Source: Marinobacterium profundum
GTDB taxonomy: Bacteria > Pseudomonadota > Gammaproteobacteria > Pseudomonadales > Balneatricaceae
DNA length: 64,000 nucleotides
NCBI RefSeq assembly: GCF_001528745.1
Contig: NZ_BCNS01000162.1
Span: forward strand, 20,321-84,320
Direction of reading: 5' to 3'
Position numbers and translations under genes: made by a program
The notes under the pieces: model-generated
Told to the model about the DNA's origin: nothing
The model's database searches: none
What the model saw: only the letters and a program-made list of their open reading frames with translations
Shown: piece after piece, positions 42,172 through 52,459 of the stretch
How the letters are laid out: each line of letters starts with the position of its first letter
How positions within the stretch are numbered: the first letter of the stretch is position 1

Positions 42172-45100
42172 GCAATCAACACCTGCACCACGACTGGCTG
42201 GCGCTGATCGAGATATCCGGCCCGTTTCTTGCCGTTCCCGTCCTCAAGGAGGCATTTCCCCAAGGTTTGGAAGAGCTCGACGGCATCAAGCGCAAACGCC
42301 TGCGTCAGGCCTATGAGGAATGGCGCGAGGCGCTGGAGACGGATGACCCGCAGTTCGACGAGCTGCACGCCGCCTGGATCGATGAGGTGCTGTCCCGTGG
42401 ATTGGAACTCGACGAGGATGGCAAAGGCGGCGTTCTGAAGCGCGCCGATTGGTGCGCCGCCAACCTGAATATCCGCCTGCCAGAGCATGCCGTGACGCTG
42501 TCGCCGGACTTCGCCGTCATTGATGAGCAACGGGACAACACCCCCCTGATGCTCATTCACACCTACGGGCAGGACGTCGACCTCGACGCCACCCTGAAGA
42601 TGGACGGGTGGGCCGCCACCCCGGTCGATCGCATGGTCCAATTGTGCCGTGCCACCGGCTGCCGCCTCGGGCTGGTGACCAATGGCGAGCGTTGGATGCT
42701 GGTCGATGCTCCGGTGGGTGCCGTCACCACCTTCGCTAGCTGGTACGCCCGCATCTGGAGCCAGGAGCCCGTCACCCTGCAGGCGTTCGTACACCTGCTG
42801 GGCATTCGTCGCTACTTCGTCGATGAAGCCGAGCAACTGCCTGCGCTGTTCGATCGATCCTTGAAGTATCAGGATGAGGTCACCGACGCCCTCGGTGAGC
42901 AAGTGCGGCGTGCCGTCGAGGTGTTGATCCAAGCACTGGACAAGGCCGACCAGGACCGCGACCGCGATTTGCTGCGAGATGTGAAGGAGTCGGAACTCTA
43001 CGAAGCGGCGCTGACGGTGATGATGCGCCTTGTCTTCCTGCTCTCCGCCGAAGAACGTGGCTTGCTGCTGTTGGGCGACGAGCGCTACGAGGCCAACTAC
43101 GCGCTCTCGACGCTCCGCATGCAGTTGCGCAAGGAATCCGAGGAGATCCTTGAACGCCGCTGGGATGCCTGGTCACGTCTGTTGGCGATCTTCCGCGCCG
43201 TGTTCGGTGGTATCGAGCACGAGAACCTGCGCCTGCCCGCGTTGGGTGGCTCACTGTTCGACCCGGATCGTTTCCCATTCCTCGAGGGCCGCGCCAAGGG
43301 CTCCGACTGGCGCAGCGACACCGCCAAGCCGCTGCCGATCGACAACCGCACCGTGCTGCTGTTGCTCGAGGCCATCCAGCAATTTCAAGGGCGGACACTG
43401 TCCTACCGCGCACTAGATGTCGAACAGATAGGCTACGTCTATGAAGGTCTGTTGGAACGCACCGTCAAGCGTACCGCCGAAGTCACACTGGAACTCGACG
43501 GCACCAAGAGTGCCAAGTCGCCCTGGGTCAAGTTGGCCGAGCTGGAGTCCGCCCGGCTCGACGGCGTGGAACGCCTGGCAAAATTGCTGCAGGAGCGTTC
43601 CGGCAGTTCCGCCAGCCGTGTCCGAAACAATCTGGCCAAGCCCGTTGATGACACGCTTGCCGATCGCTTGTTGGCCGCCTGTCATGGCGACACAAAGCTT
43701 CGTAACCGTATCAAGCCTTTTGCACACCTGGTGCGCACCGACCCTTGGGGCTATCCGCTGGTCTATCCTGCCGGGGCCTTCATCGTCACCACCGGCTCCG
43801 ATCGGCGCGAGACTGGCGCCCACTACACCCCGAAATCGCTCACGGAGGCTATCGTCACCGAGACACTGACGCCGATCGCTTACGAGGGACCAGCAGAGGG
43901 CACCCCGCGTGAACAGTGGGTGCTGAAATCGCCCGCCGAACTGCTCGACCTCAAGATCTGCGACCCGGCGATGGGCTCAGGCGCCTTCCTGGTGCAAGCC
44001 TGTCGTTGGCTGGCTGATCGCCTCGTCGAGGCTTGGTCGAAGGCTGAAGCTGCCGGAAAATCGGTCCGTGTGGATGGCGAAGTGCAGGATGCGCCGGACA
44101 CCAAGGAGCCGCTGCCCCGTGATACCGAAACCCGCCTCGTGATCGCCCGCCGCCTCATAGCCGAGCGCTGCCTGTACGGGGTGGACCTGAACCCACTGGC
44201 GGTTGAACTCGCCAAGCTCTCCATCTGGTTGGTGACGTTGGCCAAGGGACGTCCGTTCGGCTTCCTCGACCACAACCTGCACTGCGGTGACAGTCTGCTC
44301 GGCATCCATCGTCTGGATCAGCTAACCGAACTTTCGATGACGCCGACCGGGAAAGGTCAGCAACGCCTGTTCGGGCAGAACATTGAGCGAGCGGTACATG
44401 AGGCAATCGAATTGCGGCAAAGGCTGCGAGAGATGCCGATTCGTGACATTCACGACGTCGAGGCGATGGCGCGTTTGGATGCCGATGCGCGTGACAAGCT
44501 TGAAGTGTCGGAGCGTATTGCCGATACATTCATTGGAGAAGTCTTCGCATCGGGGGGTAATGGCACGGCAGTGGAAAGCGCACTGGTGTCACTGACAGTT
44601 CAAGCCGAACAGGCCATTGACGGCGATCAGGAGGCGCTCGCCTCAATGCGCCGCAAATCGGTCGCCACGCTCTCGACCGATCTGCCCAACGACAAGACCG
44701 CACGGCGGCCTTTCCACTGGCCGCTAGAGTTTCCGGAGGTGTTCGTGCACGAACGCGGCGGGTTCGATGGCATCGTCGGCAACCCACCCTTTCTAGGAGG
44801 AAAACGTATTACTGGAGTCGCGGGCATTGCCTTCCGCGATTGGCTGGTAACGCGCATCGCCGAGGGACGGCGCGGTTCGGCGGATCTAGTAGCTTATTTT
44901 TTTCTGCGAGCTTGGGCTCTGCTACGAGACGGTGGTGGCTTTGGGCTGCTCGCGGTGAACACCATTGCGGAAGGCGACACGCGGCAGGTGGGGCTGGAGC
45001 CCATGGTCGAGGCGGGTGCGGTAATCCATGCTTCTTATCCGGACGAACCCTGGCCCGGAAAGGCCGCAGTTGTCACCAGCCGTGTGCATATTTTCAAGGG

Positions 45101-46544
45101 TGCATGGAGTGGCAGTCGTGTCCTGAATGGTCGCCCGGTTCCTTTTGTTTCTGCATTCCTTTCGGAACGCGAAGAATGGAGTCCCAAGCAGCTCAAAGCT
45201 AATTCTGGACTGGCTTTCATCGGATCATACGTTCTCGGCTCCGGCTTTATTCTTGACAAGGATGCTGCCTACAGGATGCTTCAAGATGATCCTCAGAACG
45301 AGGAGGTAATTTTTCCTTATCTCAACGGGGATGACTTGAATACCGACCCGGATCAGCTCCCTAGCCGTTATGTGATCAATTTTTGGGACTGGTCAGAGGA
45401 GCGTGCGCAAGCGTACAAGCTGCCATGGCGTTGGATAGAAGACCGAGTTAGGCCAGAACGTCAGCGCCGAAATGAGCAAGGAGAATTTGTGCTGCGTCGA
45501 CCTTTGCCCGAGCGTTGGTGGCAATACGCTGACAAACGTCCTGCGCTCTATCATGCAATTGGTCGCGGTCACCATTTTGAGCAGCACCCAAAAGGGTGGG
45601 GCCCGAGCGTTGAGCCATTACAGAGGGTGATGGCCATTACAAGACATACAAAATATTTCGTTCCGCTAGGGATTCCTAATAACTGTGTCTTTTCTGACGC
45701 CTTGGCCTGTTTCCCGATCAACGAGAGACTTTCTGAAGAATTTCTTAATTCTTCTATCGTTCAAGTATGGGTTCACACGCAAGCGTCTACCATCGGGCAA
45801 GGGCTCAGAGTTACACCATCGGACTGTATTGAAACCCTACCCGTAGTAACTATTCCTGGTATATCCGGTCTCGCCTCTGTCCGTCGTCAAATATTTGAAC
45901 ATAACCGTTTCGGCCTGACTGACTTATACAATCGATTTCACAATCCTGGCTGCAACGATCAGGACATAAAAGACCTGCGTGAGCTTCATCGTGAGATTGA
46001 TTGTATTGTTGCCTCAGCCTACGGTTGGGACAACCTTGACCTTGGCCACGGTTTCCACGAAGTGCCGTATCTACCCGAGCATGACCGCGTACGATTTACC
46101 ATATCAGAGTCTGCACGCGTTGAAGTGCTGCGGCGGCTGTCAGAGTTGAACAGAGAGCGTTACGAGGAAGAAGTCGCCCTAGGCCTGCACGGGGCCAAGA
46201 CCAGAAGATCGACAACCCGCGCCCCACGCAGCAAACGCACAGGTGACACAACCTCATCACAGCCCTCATTCGAATTTGGCGCCAGCCTGGTCAACGAGGG
46301 TAACGACCTCAGGGCTGCCGAACCGCGTCTTCAGTACGAGGCAGGCCCCGCACGCGCCATTGTCGAATACCTGAAGGCTAACTCCGGCTGGCATGCTAAG
46401 GCGGATGTTCTCGTCGCCACGGGCATTCCGGATGGAAAGTGGAATTCCGCGATCAACGATCTGGTATCAAACGGGTATGTGGAGCGACAAGGCGAACGGC
46501 GTGGAGCGCGCTATCGTGCGGTGACCGAAGGGGCGAAAGAATGA
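42168..46544 (+). CDS. drmMI: DrmMI-like adenine-specific DNA methyltransferase of DISARM
   Basis: This 1458-residue protein is a type II RM-like N6-adenine methylase. The N-terminal half resembles the nuclease-like/helical part of large Eco57I-type proteins, but I see no sure nuclease motif. The methylase core has motif I DLKICDPAMGSGAFLVQACR near residue 590 and motif IV FDGIVGNPPFLGGKRI near residue 865. A target-recognition part follows, and the C-terminus has a winged-helix-like end (DVLVATGIPDGKWNSAINDL). The modification protects host DNA and class 1 DISARM needs it. It overlaps drmD and the following ATPase gene by four bases each. Confidence 0.88.
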   Translation: MSNQHLHHDWLALIEISGPFLAVPVLKEAFPQGLEELDGIKRKRLRQAYEEWREALETDDPQFDELHAAWIDEVLSRGLELDEDGKGGVLKRADWCAANLNIRLPEHAVTLSPDFAVIDEQRDNTPLMLIHTYGQDVDLDATLKMDGWAATPVDRMVQLCRATGCRLGLVTNGERWMLVDAPVGAVTTFASWYARIWSQEPVTLQAFVHLLGIRRYFVDEAEQLPALFDRSLKYQDEVTDALGEQVRRAVEVLIQALDKADQDRDRDLLRDVKESELYEAALTVMMRLVFLLSAEERGLLLLGDERYEANYALSTLRMQLRKESEEILERRWDAWSRLLAIFRAVFGGIEHENLRLPALGGSLFDPDRFPFLEGRAKGSDWRSDTAKPLPIDNRTVLLLLEAIQQFQGRTLSYRALDVEQIGYVYEGLLERTVKRTAEVTLELDGTKSAKSPWVKLAELESARLDGVERLAKLLQERSGSSASRVRNNLAKPVDDTLADRLLAACHGDTKLRNRIKPFAHLVRTDPWGYPLVYPAGAFIVTTGSDRRETGAHYTPKSLTEAIVTETLTPIAYEGPAEGTPREQWVLKSPAELLDLKICDPAMGSGAFLVQACRWLADRLVEAWSKAEAAGKSVRVDGEVQDAPDTKEPLPRDTETRLVIARRLIAERCLYGVDLNPLAVELAKLSIWLVTLAKGRPFGFLDHNLHCGDSLLGIHRLDQLTELSMTPTGKGQQRLFGQNIERAVHEAIELRQRLREMPIRDIHDVEAMARLDADARDKLEVSERIADTFIGEVFASGGNGTAVESALVSLTVQAEQAIDGDQEALASMRRKSVATLSTDLPNDKTARRPFHWPLEFPEVFVHERGGFDGIVGNPPFLGGKRITGVAGIAFRDWLVTRIAEGRRGSADLVAYFFLRAWALLRDGGGFGLLAVNTIAEGDTRQVGLEPMVEAGAVIHASYPDEPWPGKAAVVTSRVHIFKGAWSGSRVLNGRPVPFVSAFLSEREEWSPKQLKANSGLAFIGSYVLGSGFILDKDAAYRMLQDDPQNEEVIFPYLNGDDLNTDPDQLPSRYVINFWDWSEERAQAYKLPWRWIEDRVRPERQRRNEQGEFVLRRPLPERWWQYADKRPALYHAIGRGHHFEQHPKGWGPSVEPLQRVMAITRHTKYFVPLGIPNNCVFSDALACFPINERLSEEFLNSSIVQVWVHTQASTIGQGLRVTPSDCIETLPVVTIPGISGLASVRRQIFEHNRFGLTDLYNRFHNPGCNDQDIKDLRELHREIDCIVASAYGWDNLDLGHGFHEVPYLPEHDRVRFTISESARVEVLRRLSELNRERYEEEVALGLHGAKTRRSTTRAPRSKRTGDTTSSQPSFEFGASLVNEGNDLRAAEPRLQYEAGPARAIVEYLKANSGWHAKADVLVATGIPDGKWNSAINDLVSNGYVERQGERRGARYRAVTEGAKE

Positions 46545-48421
46545 AGGAGTATCAACTGAATGTCGATCCGCGCATCTTGGAGCTGCTCGGCCCAAATCTC
46601 TACACGAATATTTACTACGTGTTGGCGGAACTGATTGCCAATGCGTACGACGCGGACGCAAAGAACGTCTACATCATTGCCAACAAGGATGATATCCGGG
46701 TTGAAGATGATGGGCACGGCATGTCCTATGAGAAGGGTGATATCGCCAACTACCTGAATGTAGCCGGCGTTTCACGAACTAAGGAAGCCGACTCGTTCTC
46801 CAAATCTGGTGCACGCCGCAAGATGGGTCGCAAGGGCGTTGGAAAGCTGGCGGCGCTGTCGGTCTCCGAGAATGTCGATATCTTGACCGTGGCAGATGGC
46901 GAGAAGTCAGGATTTGTTCTTTCTCGCCACCCGGATGAAGGAAGCAAGCTCAGAGCTATTGCAGATTCAGAAATTACTTTTGATTTCATCGAAAATTATG
47001 GCTCTGCTATTGTGATGCGAAACCCCCAATACCGGCTGCATAAAACACTTTCTGCTGTAAAACGAAACCTTCTGAAGATTTTTCCATTGATCAATGCTGA
47101 TTTTCGTATCCATGTGATCCGAGGGGCTGAGATTGAGATTATTGAAGACTTTGATAGAAATGTTATGGCGGAGCTAGGAACGTTGATAACGCTTGGGGAT
47201 GAGTATTCTTCCCTGATCGACCTTGTTCTTGATATCTATCCACAAAAACGGGCAGACTTGGTTGCGGCAAGGGAAGAGAAAACCATCCCCCTGGTCATGC
47301 AGGACAGTGAAGGGGTTGAGCACGAATACACTCTCAAAGTTACGGGCTGGATCGGGACATACAAAACGACACGAGGCCGCAAGGCTGAAATATCGGACTT
47401 CCCTGACAACTTTATTTCGATTTTCGCAAACAAAAAGATGGGGGAATTCAATATTCTGCCAGTTGTTGGTCAGAATAAGTTGAATGAAGTTTATGTTGTA
47501 GGTCAGTTGAATGTCGATCTATTTGAGCTGACCGAATTACCCGACATGGCATTGAGCAACCGTCAAGGATACAAATCTGACGACCCGCGGTATGTCGCAG
47601 TCCTGGACTATGTGAGGAAGGAGCTCCTGGCAGAGATTCTCAGAAAGCGAGAGATTTTCACTGACATAGGAAAAGCAAAAAAGAAGCAGCAAAAGCAAGA
47701 TGAGCAAAAGGACAATGAGGAGAGGCTCCGGCGCAACGTCGATACCTTCCGAAAGAAAGCGAGCGAAGAAGCGGCCAATAACCTGCTGGATCTTGGTTCC
47801 GGCTTGTCGCGCGAAGCGATCGAGGGGGCCATCAAAAAGTCGATCAACGACAACAGCCCAGACTTGGGGCTGAAGTCGCTCATCGACTCTCAGAAGAAAA
47901 AGTTACTCATCAGTCAGACTTATCCCGATAAGCCGTTCGCCGACATCATCTATCAGATGCTTCTGTACAACAATGTTCCAGCCGAGGACATTTTGTATAC
48001 CAATTGCGATGATGAAATCTGCCGCGTGCCCGAAGGAAGAGGAGTTTACAGCTATCTGAGAGAGTTTTTTGTAGAGAGCTATTCGTCTCAGAAAATATTC
48101 GTCCTCTTCGTGACGAGCGAGAACACGAAGGTGTCATGGGGGGCCATCACGGAGGTTGGGGCGTCCTGGATCACCCAGGTCGACCATAAGATTTTCAATG
48201 TTCATCCGTTCAGGCCCGAGCATCCTCTGAACGATGAGATGCAGTGGCAAAGCACCAACCGGGAGGAGCCAACTAAAGGCGAGCTTTGGATGATTCCTTT
48301 AAATGCTGATGTGTTCTGCCAGAAGATCGAAGCTGTTTGTGACGCTCTGGGATACAAAAAGAACACAAGAGCAGACAACAAAGCGTACCTTGGGACGCTA
48401 GTTCCTATCCGAAGCGCCTGA
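46541..48421 (+). CDS. GHKL-type ATPase with a TIR-like C-terminal domain
   Basis: This 626-residue protein is not part of the standard DISARM set. The N-terminal GHKL ATPase fold has the N box ELIANAYDADA (residues 30-40), G1 VEDDGHGM (about 53-60) and G2 RKMGRKGVGKLAAL (about 93-106). The middle resembles Hsp90/MORC transducer domains (about 200-390). A charged coiled stretch follows. Residues about 453-600 look like a TIR domain: KKLLISQTYPDKPFADIIYQ, VPAEDILYTN, YLREFFVES, then IFVLFVTSENTKVSWGAITE with the likely catalytic Glu at 538 and VGASW. TIR domains act as NADases in several anti-phage systems. It overlaps drmMI by four bases and lies just before drmA. The TIR call rests on motif reading only. 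Confidence 0.75.
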   Translation: MKEYQLNVDPRILELLGPNLYTNIYYVLAELIANAYDADAKNVYIIANKDDIRVEDDGHGMSYEKGDIANYLNVAGVSRTKEADSFSKSGARRKMGRKGVGKLAALSVSENVDILTVADGEKSGFVLSRHPDEGSKLRAIADSEITFDFIENYGSAIVMRNPQYRLHKTLSAVKRNLLKIFPLINADFRIHVIRGAEIEIIEDFDRNVMAELGTLITLGDEYSSLIDLVLDIYPQKRADLVAAREEKTIPLVMQDSEGVEHEYTLKVTGWIGTYKTTRGRKAEISDFPDNFISIFANKKMGEFNILPVVGQNKLNEVYVVGQLNVDLFELTELPDMALSNRQGYKSDDPRYVAVLDYVRKELLAEILRKREIFTDIGKAKKKQQKQDEQKDNEERLRRNVDTFRKKASEEAANNLLDLGSGLSREAIEGAIKKSINDNSPDLGLKSLIDSQKKKLLISQTYPDKPFADIIYQMLLYNNVPAEDILYTNCDDEICRVPEGRGVYSYLREFFVESYSSQKIFVLFVTSENTKVSWGAITEVGASWITQVDHKIFNVHPFRPEHPLNDEMQWQSTNREEPTKGELWMIPLNADVFCQKIEAVCDALGYKKNTRADNKAYLGTLVPIRSA

Positions 48422-48431
48422 GGAAGCTGAC

Positions 48432-51400
48432 ATGGCACAAAACACGAACTCCAACGCCTGGATCGCTATAGATCGTGACCTCGGAACCGACCACAGGCTC
48501 GAACCCTACATCCTGGTTTTGAAGGGTGAGCGTTCTCTCTATCAGGCCATTGAGGAGGACGACTGGGTCTTCGTCCTGAACCCCGCTGGCGGCATCACCC
48601 GTGTCGGGCGTGTGCTGCGAGTTCGTTCCAATCTCAAAACCACCACGCTCTATTTCGACCGGGTGCTGTCGGTCGCTGAGCCCGTCTTGATCGGCACCAC
48701 TTCGCTCACGCCGCCGTCTTCGGGAAGCATCGGTCGCGTCCAGTGGACTGATTTCGTCGAAGCCCTGCCCAAGGCGCTGCACAAGACCATCGCCGAAGTG
48801 CCGACGGTCGGTTCCGACGTCAGCTCACCGCAGTATCAGCAGGAACTCGCCTGCATCCGCGAACTGCTGCAACTGGCGGTGATGGACGATCTGCTCGGCC
48901 CGGCTGGCGGCCCCCATGAACGCATCGTCGACATGGGCGTTCGTGATCGCTATCTAGTCGGCAAGCTCGCTCCCCGCGAGGCGGCACAGGGCGGCATTGA
49001 GGGGCTCGAAGGGCCACTGGCGAACGACGATGCCGAGGAGCCAACCGATCCGAAGGTGCCCGGTCAGCATGAACCCGGTGCGGAGTTCGGGACGGCGACG
49101 GGTCGTGTCGAGCCTGAATCCGACGCCGCCGATGAGATCGACGCGGCCAGCAATCAATCGCTGGTGCCGAGCAGCTTGGGCATGACCTTTTGTGTGGATG
49201 GCAACGCCGAACGGATTGAAATCGAGGTGCGCTGGGGTCGCTATGAGCGCAGTAACGAGCATGAGATCTTCCGCACCCGCAAGAACAAGGAGACCGGTGC
49301 CGAGGAGCAGACAAAAGCCAAGGTCTGGCAGCGCATACCCTGTGGCGGCAAGCTGGTGCTGCCGCTCACCGAAGGTGTGATCCCGCATCAGGCGCCAGAC
49401 AAGATCTATCCCGAAGTTCGAGTGCAAGGCTCCGTGCGCGCCAAGAATGCGAATGGTGATCGCTTGGTGACGCTGTTCCTGGTCAACGCGCAGGAGGAAC
49501 CCGCAACCAACCGCGATACGGCCTGGGTGTTCCAGCCGGAACTGATCGTTCGCTCAGAAGCGGAAGTGTCCAAGCGCGCCATCTTCCGTCGGCGGCCCGT
49601 ACTGGATGCGGACGGCATGGACCCGGAGCGTGAGTCGCTGGAGATGATCTATCGCAATCGAGTGGAGTTTGCAGTGGGGCATGGCGTCGCCGTTCATGCC
49701 GAAACGGCGGATGATCTGACACTGGCCATGGAGGTGCGCACCACCGTCATGCCGCAGTACGAGGTGCAGGTCACTGAGACACCGGGGCTGGACCCCGCCG
49801 ACCGACCGACGATGAAGGAAATGGTGAGTAGTGGCCTGCTCGACATGCAGCGCCTCGCGACCCTGGACATCGATCCGCTGGTCGATGCCCTGAACCTCTT
49901 GACCAAGGATTACGCCACGTGGATCAATGAGCAGCGCGCTCGGGTCGGCGGCGACGTGCTTGGCTACGACGCGCAGTCGCAACAGGCGATGGACCGCTGT
50001 CAGGAGATCCACATTCGTCTGCAGCAGGGTATCGATACGCTGAAGAGCGACGAAAAGGCCCTGGCGGCCTTCCGGTTCGCCAATCAGGCGATGGCCACGC
50101 AGCGTGTGCGTAGCCAATACGCCCTCGAAATCCGGCGGGGCAAGGACGTCACCGTCGACCAGTTCGACGTGCTGAAGAACCGCAGCTGGCGCCCGTTCCA
50201 GTTGGCGTTCCTGCTGCTGTCGATCCCTTCACTAGCCGATCCGGCGCATCCGGATCGCGTGCAACCGGTCGACGCCTATGCCGACCTTTTGTGGTTCCCC
50301 ACCGGCGGCGGCAAGACCGAGGCCTACCTGGGAGTAGCCGCCTTCACCATGGCCATTCGGCGCATGCAGGGAGACCTGGGCGGCTATGACGGCTCGCGTG
50401 GGCTGGTCGTGATCATGCGCTACACCCTGCGCCTGCTGACACTGCAACAGTTTCAGCGCGCCACGGCGTTGATCTGCGCGATGGAGGTGCTGCGACGCAA
50501 GGCGCTGGCCAAGGGCGACGAGTCGCTCGGTACCGAGCCCTTCACCATCGGCCTGTGGGTGGGCAACAAGGTGACGCCTGGCTCGACCGAGGATAGTCAT
50601 CGGGCCATCGAGGACATCCGCAACCCCGACAAGTACAACGCCGGGGCGGCGTCTCCCGCGCAACTGACCAGTTGCCCCTGGTGTGGTTCGGAAGTCGCCC
50701 CCGGGCGCGACGTCGAGGTCGACAAGGCGCGTGGACGCACCTTCGTCTACTGCGGCGATAAGAAGGGCCGCTGCGACTTCTCGAAGGGCAAGTCCAGCAA
50801 GCTTCCGCATGCGGGCATTCCCGTGCTGGTCGTGGACGAGGAGATCTACCACCGCCCCCCGACGATGATGATCGCCACGGTAGACAAGTTCGCCATGATG
50901 GCGTGGCGGGGCCAGGTGCGCACGCTGTTCGGTCGGGTGGGCCAGGAATGCGAGCGGCACGGCCTGCTGTGGCAGGGGTCAGACTGCAATGGCAATCACC
51001 GGGCCGGCAAGGGACTCGGCGCCACCAAGGTCAAGAGCATCAGCCCGATTCGTCCGCCGGACCTGATCATCCAGGACGAGTTCCACCTGATCAGCGGGCC
51101 GCTCGGAACCATGGTCGGCTTGTACGAGACGGCTGTGGATGAGCTGTGCGGCTGGACGCTCGGCGAACATACGGTCAAGCCGAAGATCATCGCGTCGACG
51201 GCTACGGTGCGCAAAGCCCGAGAGCAGGTGAACAACGTCTTCATGCGGCGCGTGTCGGTGTTCCCGCCGCATGGGCTGGACGTGGAGGACAACTACTTCT
51301 CAGTCCAGCGACCGATCGAGGACAAACCGGGACGGCGTTACCTGGGGGTCTGCTCTCCCGGCAGTTCGCGACCTGCGATGTTGATCCGCGTCTACACGGC

Positions 51401-52457
51401 TTTCCTGACCGCTGCACAGGCGCTCTTCGACCGTTTCGGCGAGCCTGCAGACCCCTATATGACCATGGTCGGCTACTTCAACTCGCTACGTGAGCTGGGT
51501 GGGATGAAGCGCTTGGCCGAGGACGACGTACAGACGCGTTCCTACCGGGTGCAGATGAGCATGGTCGAGCGACCCGCATTGGCACAGCGCAGCGTCAGCA
51601 ACATTCGCGAGCTGACCTCTCGGGTGTCCAGTCAGGACATCCCGAAGTACCTCGACAATCTCGAGGTCAAGTTCAAGGCCGAATTCGACGCTACAGCCGG
51701 CAAATATGTGACCAAATGGCAAGAGGGCGACACCCGCGCGATCGACGTGGTGTTGGCGACCAACATGCTGTCGGTGGGGGTCGACGTCAATCGGCTGGGG
51801 CTGATGGCCGTCAACGGCCAACCCAAGGGCACGGCGGAGTACATCCAGGCTACCAGCCGGGTCGGTCGTTCCTTCCCCGGCTTGGTCTGCACCGTGCTCA
51901 CGTGGGCGCGACCGCGCGACCTCTCACACTACGAAACCTTCGAGCACTACCACGCCACCTTCTACAAGCACGTCGAAGCGCAATCGGTGACGCCTTTCTC
52001 GCCGCGCGCAATGGATCGCGGCCTGACCGGCTCGCTGCTGAGCCTGATGCGTCTGGAGAACGATGCATTCAGTCCGAATGAGGGGGCGGGCAAGTTGGAC
52101 AAGTCAGACCAGAACGAGATCACAGAGGCCATTGACGTGCTGGTCAAGCGGGCCTGGAACGTCAGCGAGCTCTCCAGCACCAAGAGTCTGGCAGAACAGG
52201 AACTCAAGGAACGCGCAGACGAGTGGGCCAAGGAAGTGGGCAAAGGCGGCCGCATCTTGGCCTACGAGAAGCGTGGCCCCGAGAAGGACAAGACCGTTGC
52301 ATTGATCAGGTCGCCGGGTATCCAGGCCTGGGACAACTGGACCGTGCCCATGTCGATGCGTGAGGTGGAGCCCGGCGTGCGCTTGATCATGAATACCAGC
52401 CACATCATGGACGACCACGATTGGAAGCCTCGTCCCGCGACGAAGGATGAGGATTGA
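48432..52457 (+). CDS. drmA: DrmA-like helicase of DISARM
   Basis: This 1341-residue helicase is a core DISARM protein. The N-terminal half contains the DUF-type region before the helicase. Walker A is LWFPTGGGKTEAYLGV near residue 622. A zinc-binding insert follows (CPWCGSEVAPG...YCGDKKGRCDF, about 747-775). DExH-like IIQDEFHLISGPLGTMVG lies near 880, STATVRKA near 920, and motif VI YIQATSRVGRSFPG near 1138. DrmA and DrmB form the complex that binds single-stranded phage DNA. The start ATG 48432 follows gaggaagctgac. The coding region abuts drmB directly. Confidence 0.9.
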   Translation: MAQNTNSNAWIAIDRDLGTDHRLEPYILVLKGERSLYQAIEEDDWVFVLNPAGGITRVGRVLRVRSNLKTTTLYFDRVLSVAEPVLIGTTSLTPPSSGSIGRVQWTDFVEALPKALHKTIAEVPTVGSDVSSPQYQQELACIRELLQLAVMDDLLGPAGGPHERIVDMGVRDRYLVGKLAPREAAQGGIEGLEGPLANDDAEEPTDPKVPGQHEPGAEFGTATGRVEPESDAADEIDAASNQSLVPSSLGMTFCVDGNAERIEIEVRWGRYERSNEHEIFRTRKNKETGAEEQTKAKVWQRIPCGGKLVLPLTEGVIPHQAPDKIYPEVRVQGSVRAKNANGDRLVTLFLVNAQEEPATNRDTAWVFQPELIVRSEAEVSKRAIFRRRPVLDADGMDPERESLEMIYRNRVEFAVGHGVAVHAETADDLTLAMEVRTTVMPQYEVQVTETPGLDPADRPTMKEMVSSGLLDMQRLATLDIDPLVDALNLLTKDYATWINEQRARVGGDVLGYDAQSQQAMDRCQEIHIRLQQGIDTLKSDEKALAAFRFANQAMATQRVRSQYALEIRRGKDVTVDQFDVLKNRSWRPFQLAFLLLSIPSLADPAHPDRVQPVDAYADLLWFPTGGGKTEAYLGVAAFTMAIRRMQGDLGGYDGSRGLVVIMRYTLRLLTLQQFQRATALICAMEVLRRKALAKGDESLGTEPFTIGLWVGNKVTPGSTEDSHRAIEDIRNPDKYNAGAASPAQLTSCPWCGSEVAPGRDVEVDKARGRTFVYCGDKKGRCDFSKGKSSKLPHAGIPVLVVDEEIYHRPPTMMIATVDKFAMMAWRGQVRTLFGRVGQECERHGLLWQGSDCNGNHRAGKGLGATKVKSISPIRPPDLIIQDEFHLISGPLGTMVGLYETAVDELCGWTLGEHTVKPKIIASTATVRKAREQVNNVFMRRVSVFPPHGLDVEDNYFSVQRPIEDKPGRRYLGVCSPGSSRPAMLIRVYTAFLTAAQALFDRFGEPADPYMTMVGYFNSLRELGGMKRLAEDDVQTRSYRVQMSMVERPALAQRSVSNIRELTSRVSSQDIPKYLDNLEVKFKAEFDATAGKYVTKWQEGDTRAIDVVLATNMLSVGVDVNRLGLMAVNGQPKGTAEYIQATSRVGRSFPGLVCTVLTWARPRDLSHYETFEHYHATFYKHVEAQSVTPFSPRAMDRGLTGSLLSLMRLENDAFSPNEGAGKLDKSDQNEITEAIDVLVKRAWNVSELSSTKSLAEQELKERADEWAKEVGKGGRILAYEKRGPEKDKTVALIRSPGIQAWDNWTVPMSMREVEPGVRLIMNTSHIMDDHDWKPRPATKDED

Positions 52458-52459
52458 AC

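Noticed and set aside
44744..44756. TTCGTGCACGAA inside drmMI, similar to the dispersed plasmid operator
   Set aside because: It lacks the two-base centre (TTCGTG directly joined to CACGAA), lies in codons of a conserved gene and is outside the plasmid backbone, so it is probably chance.
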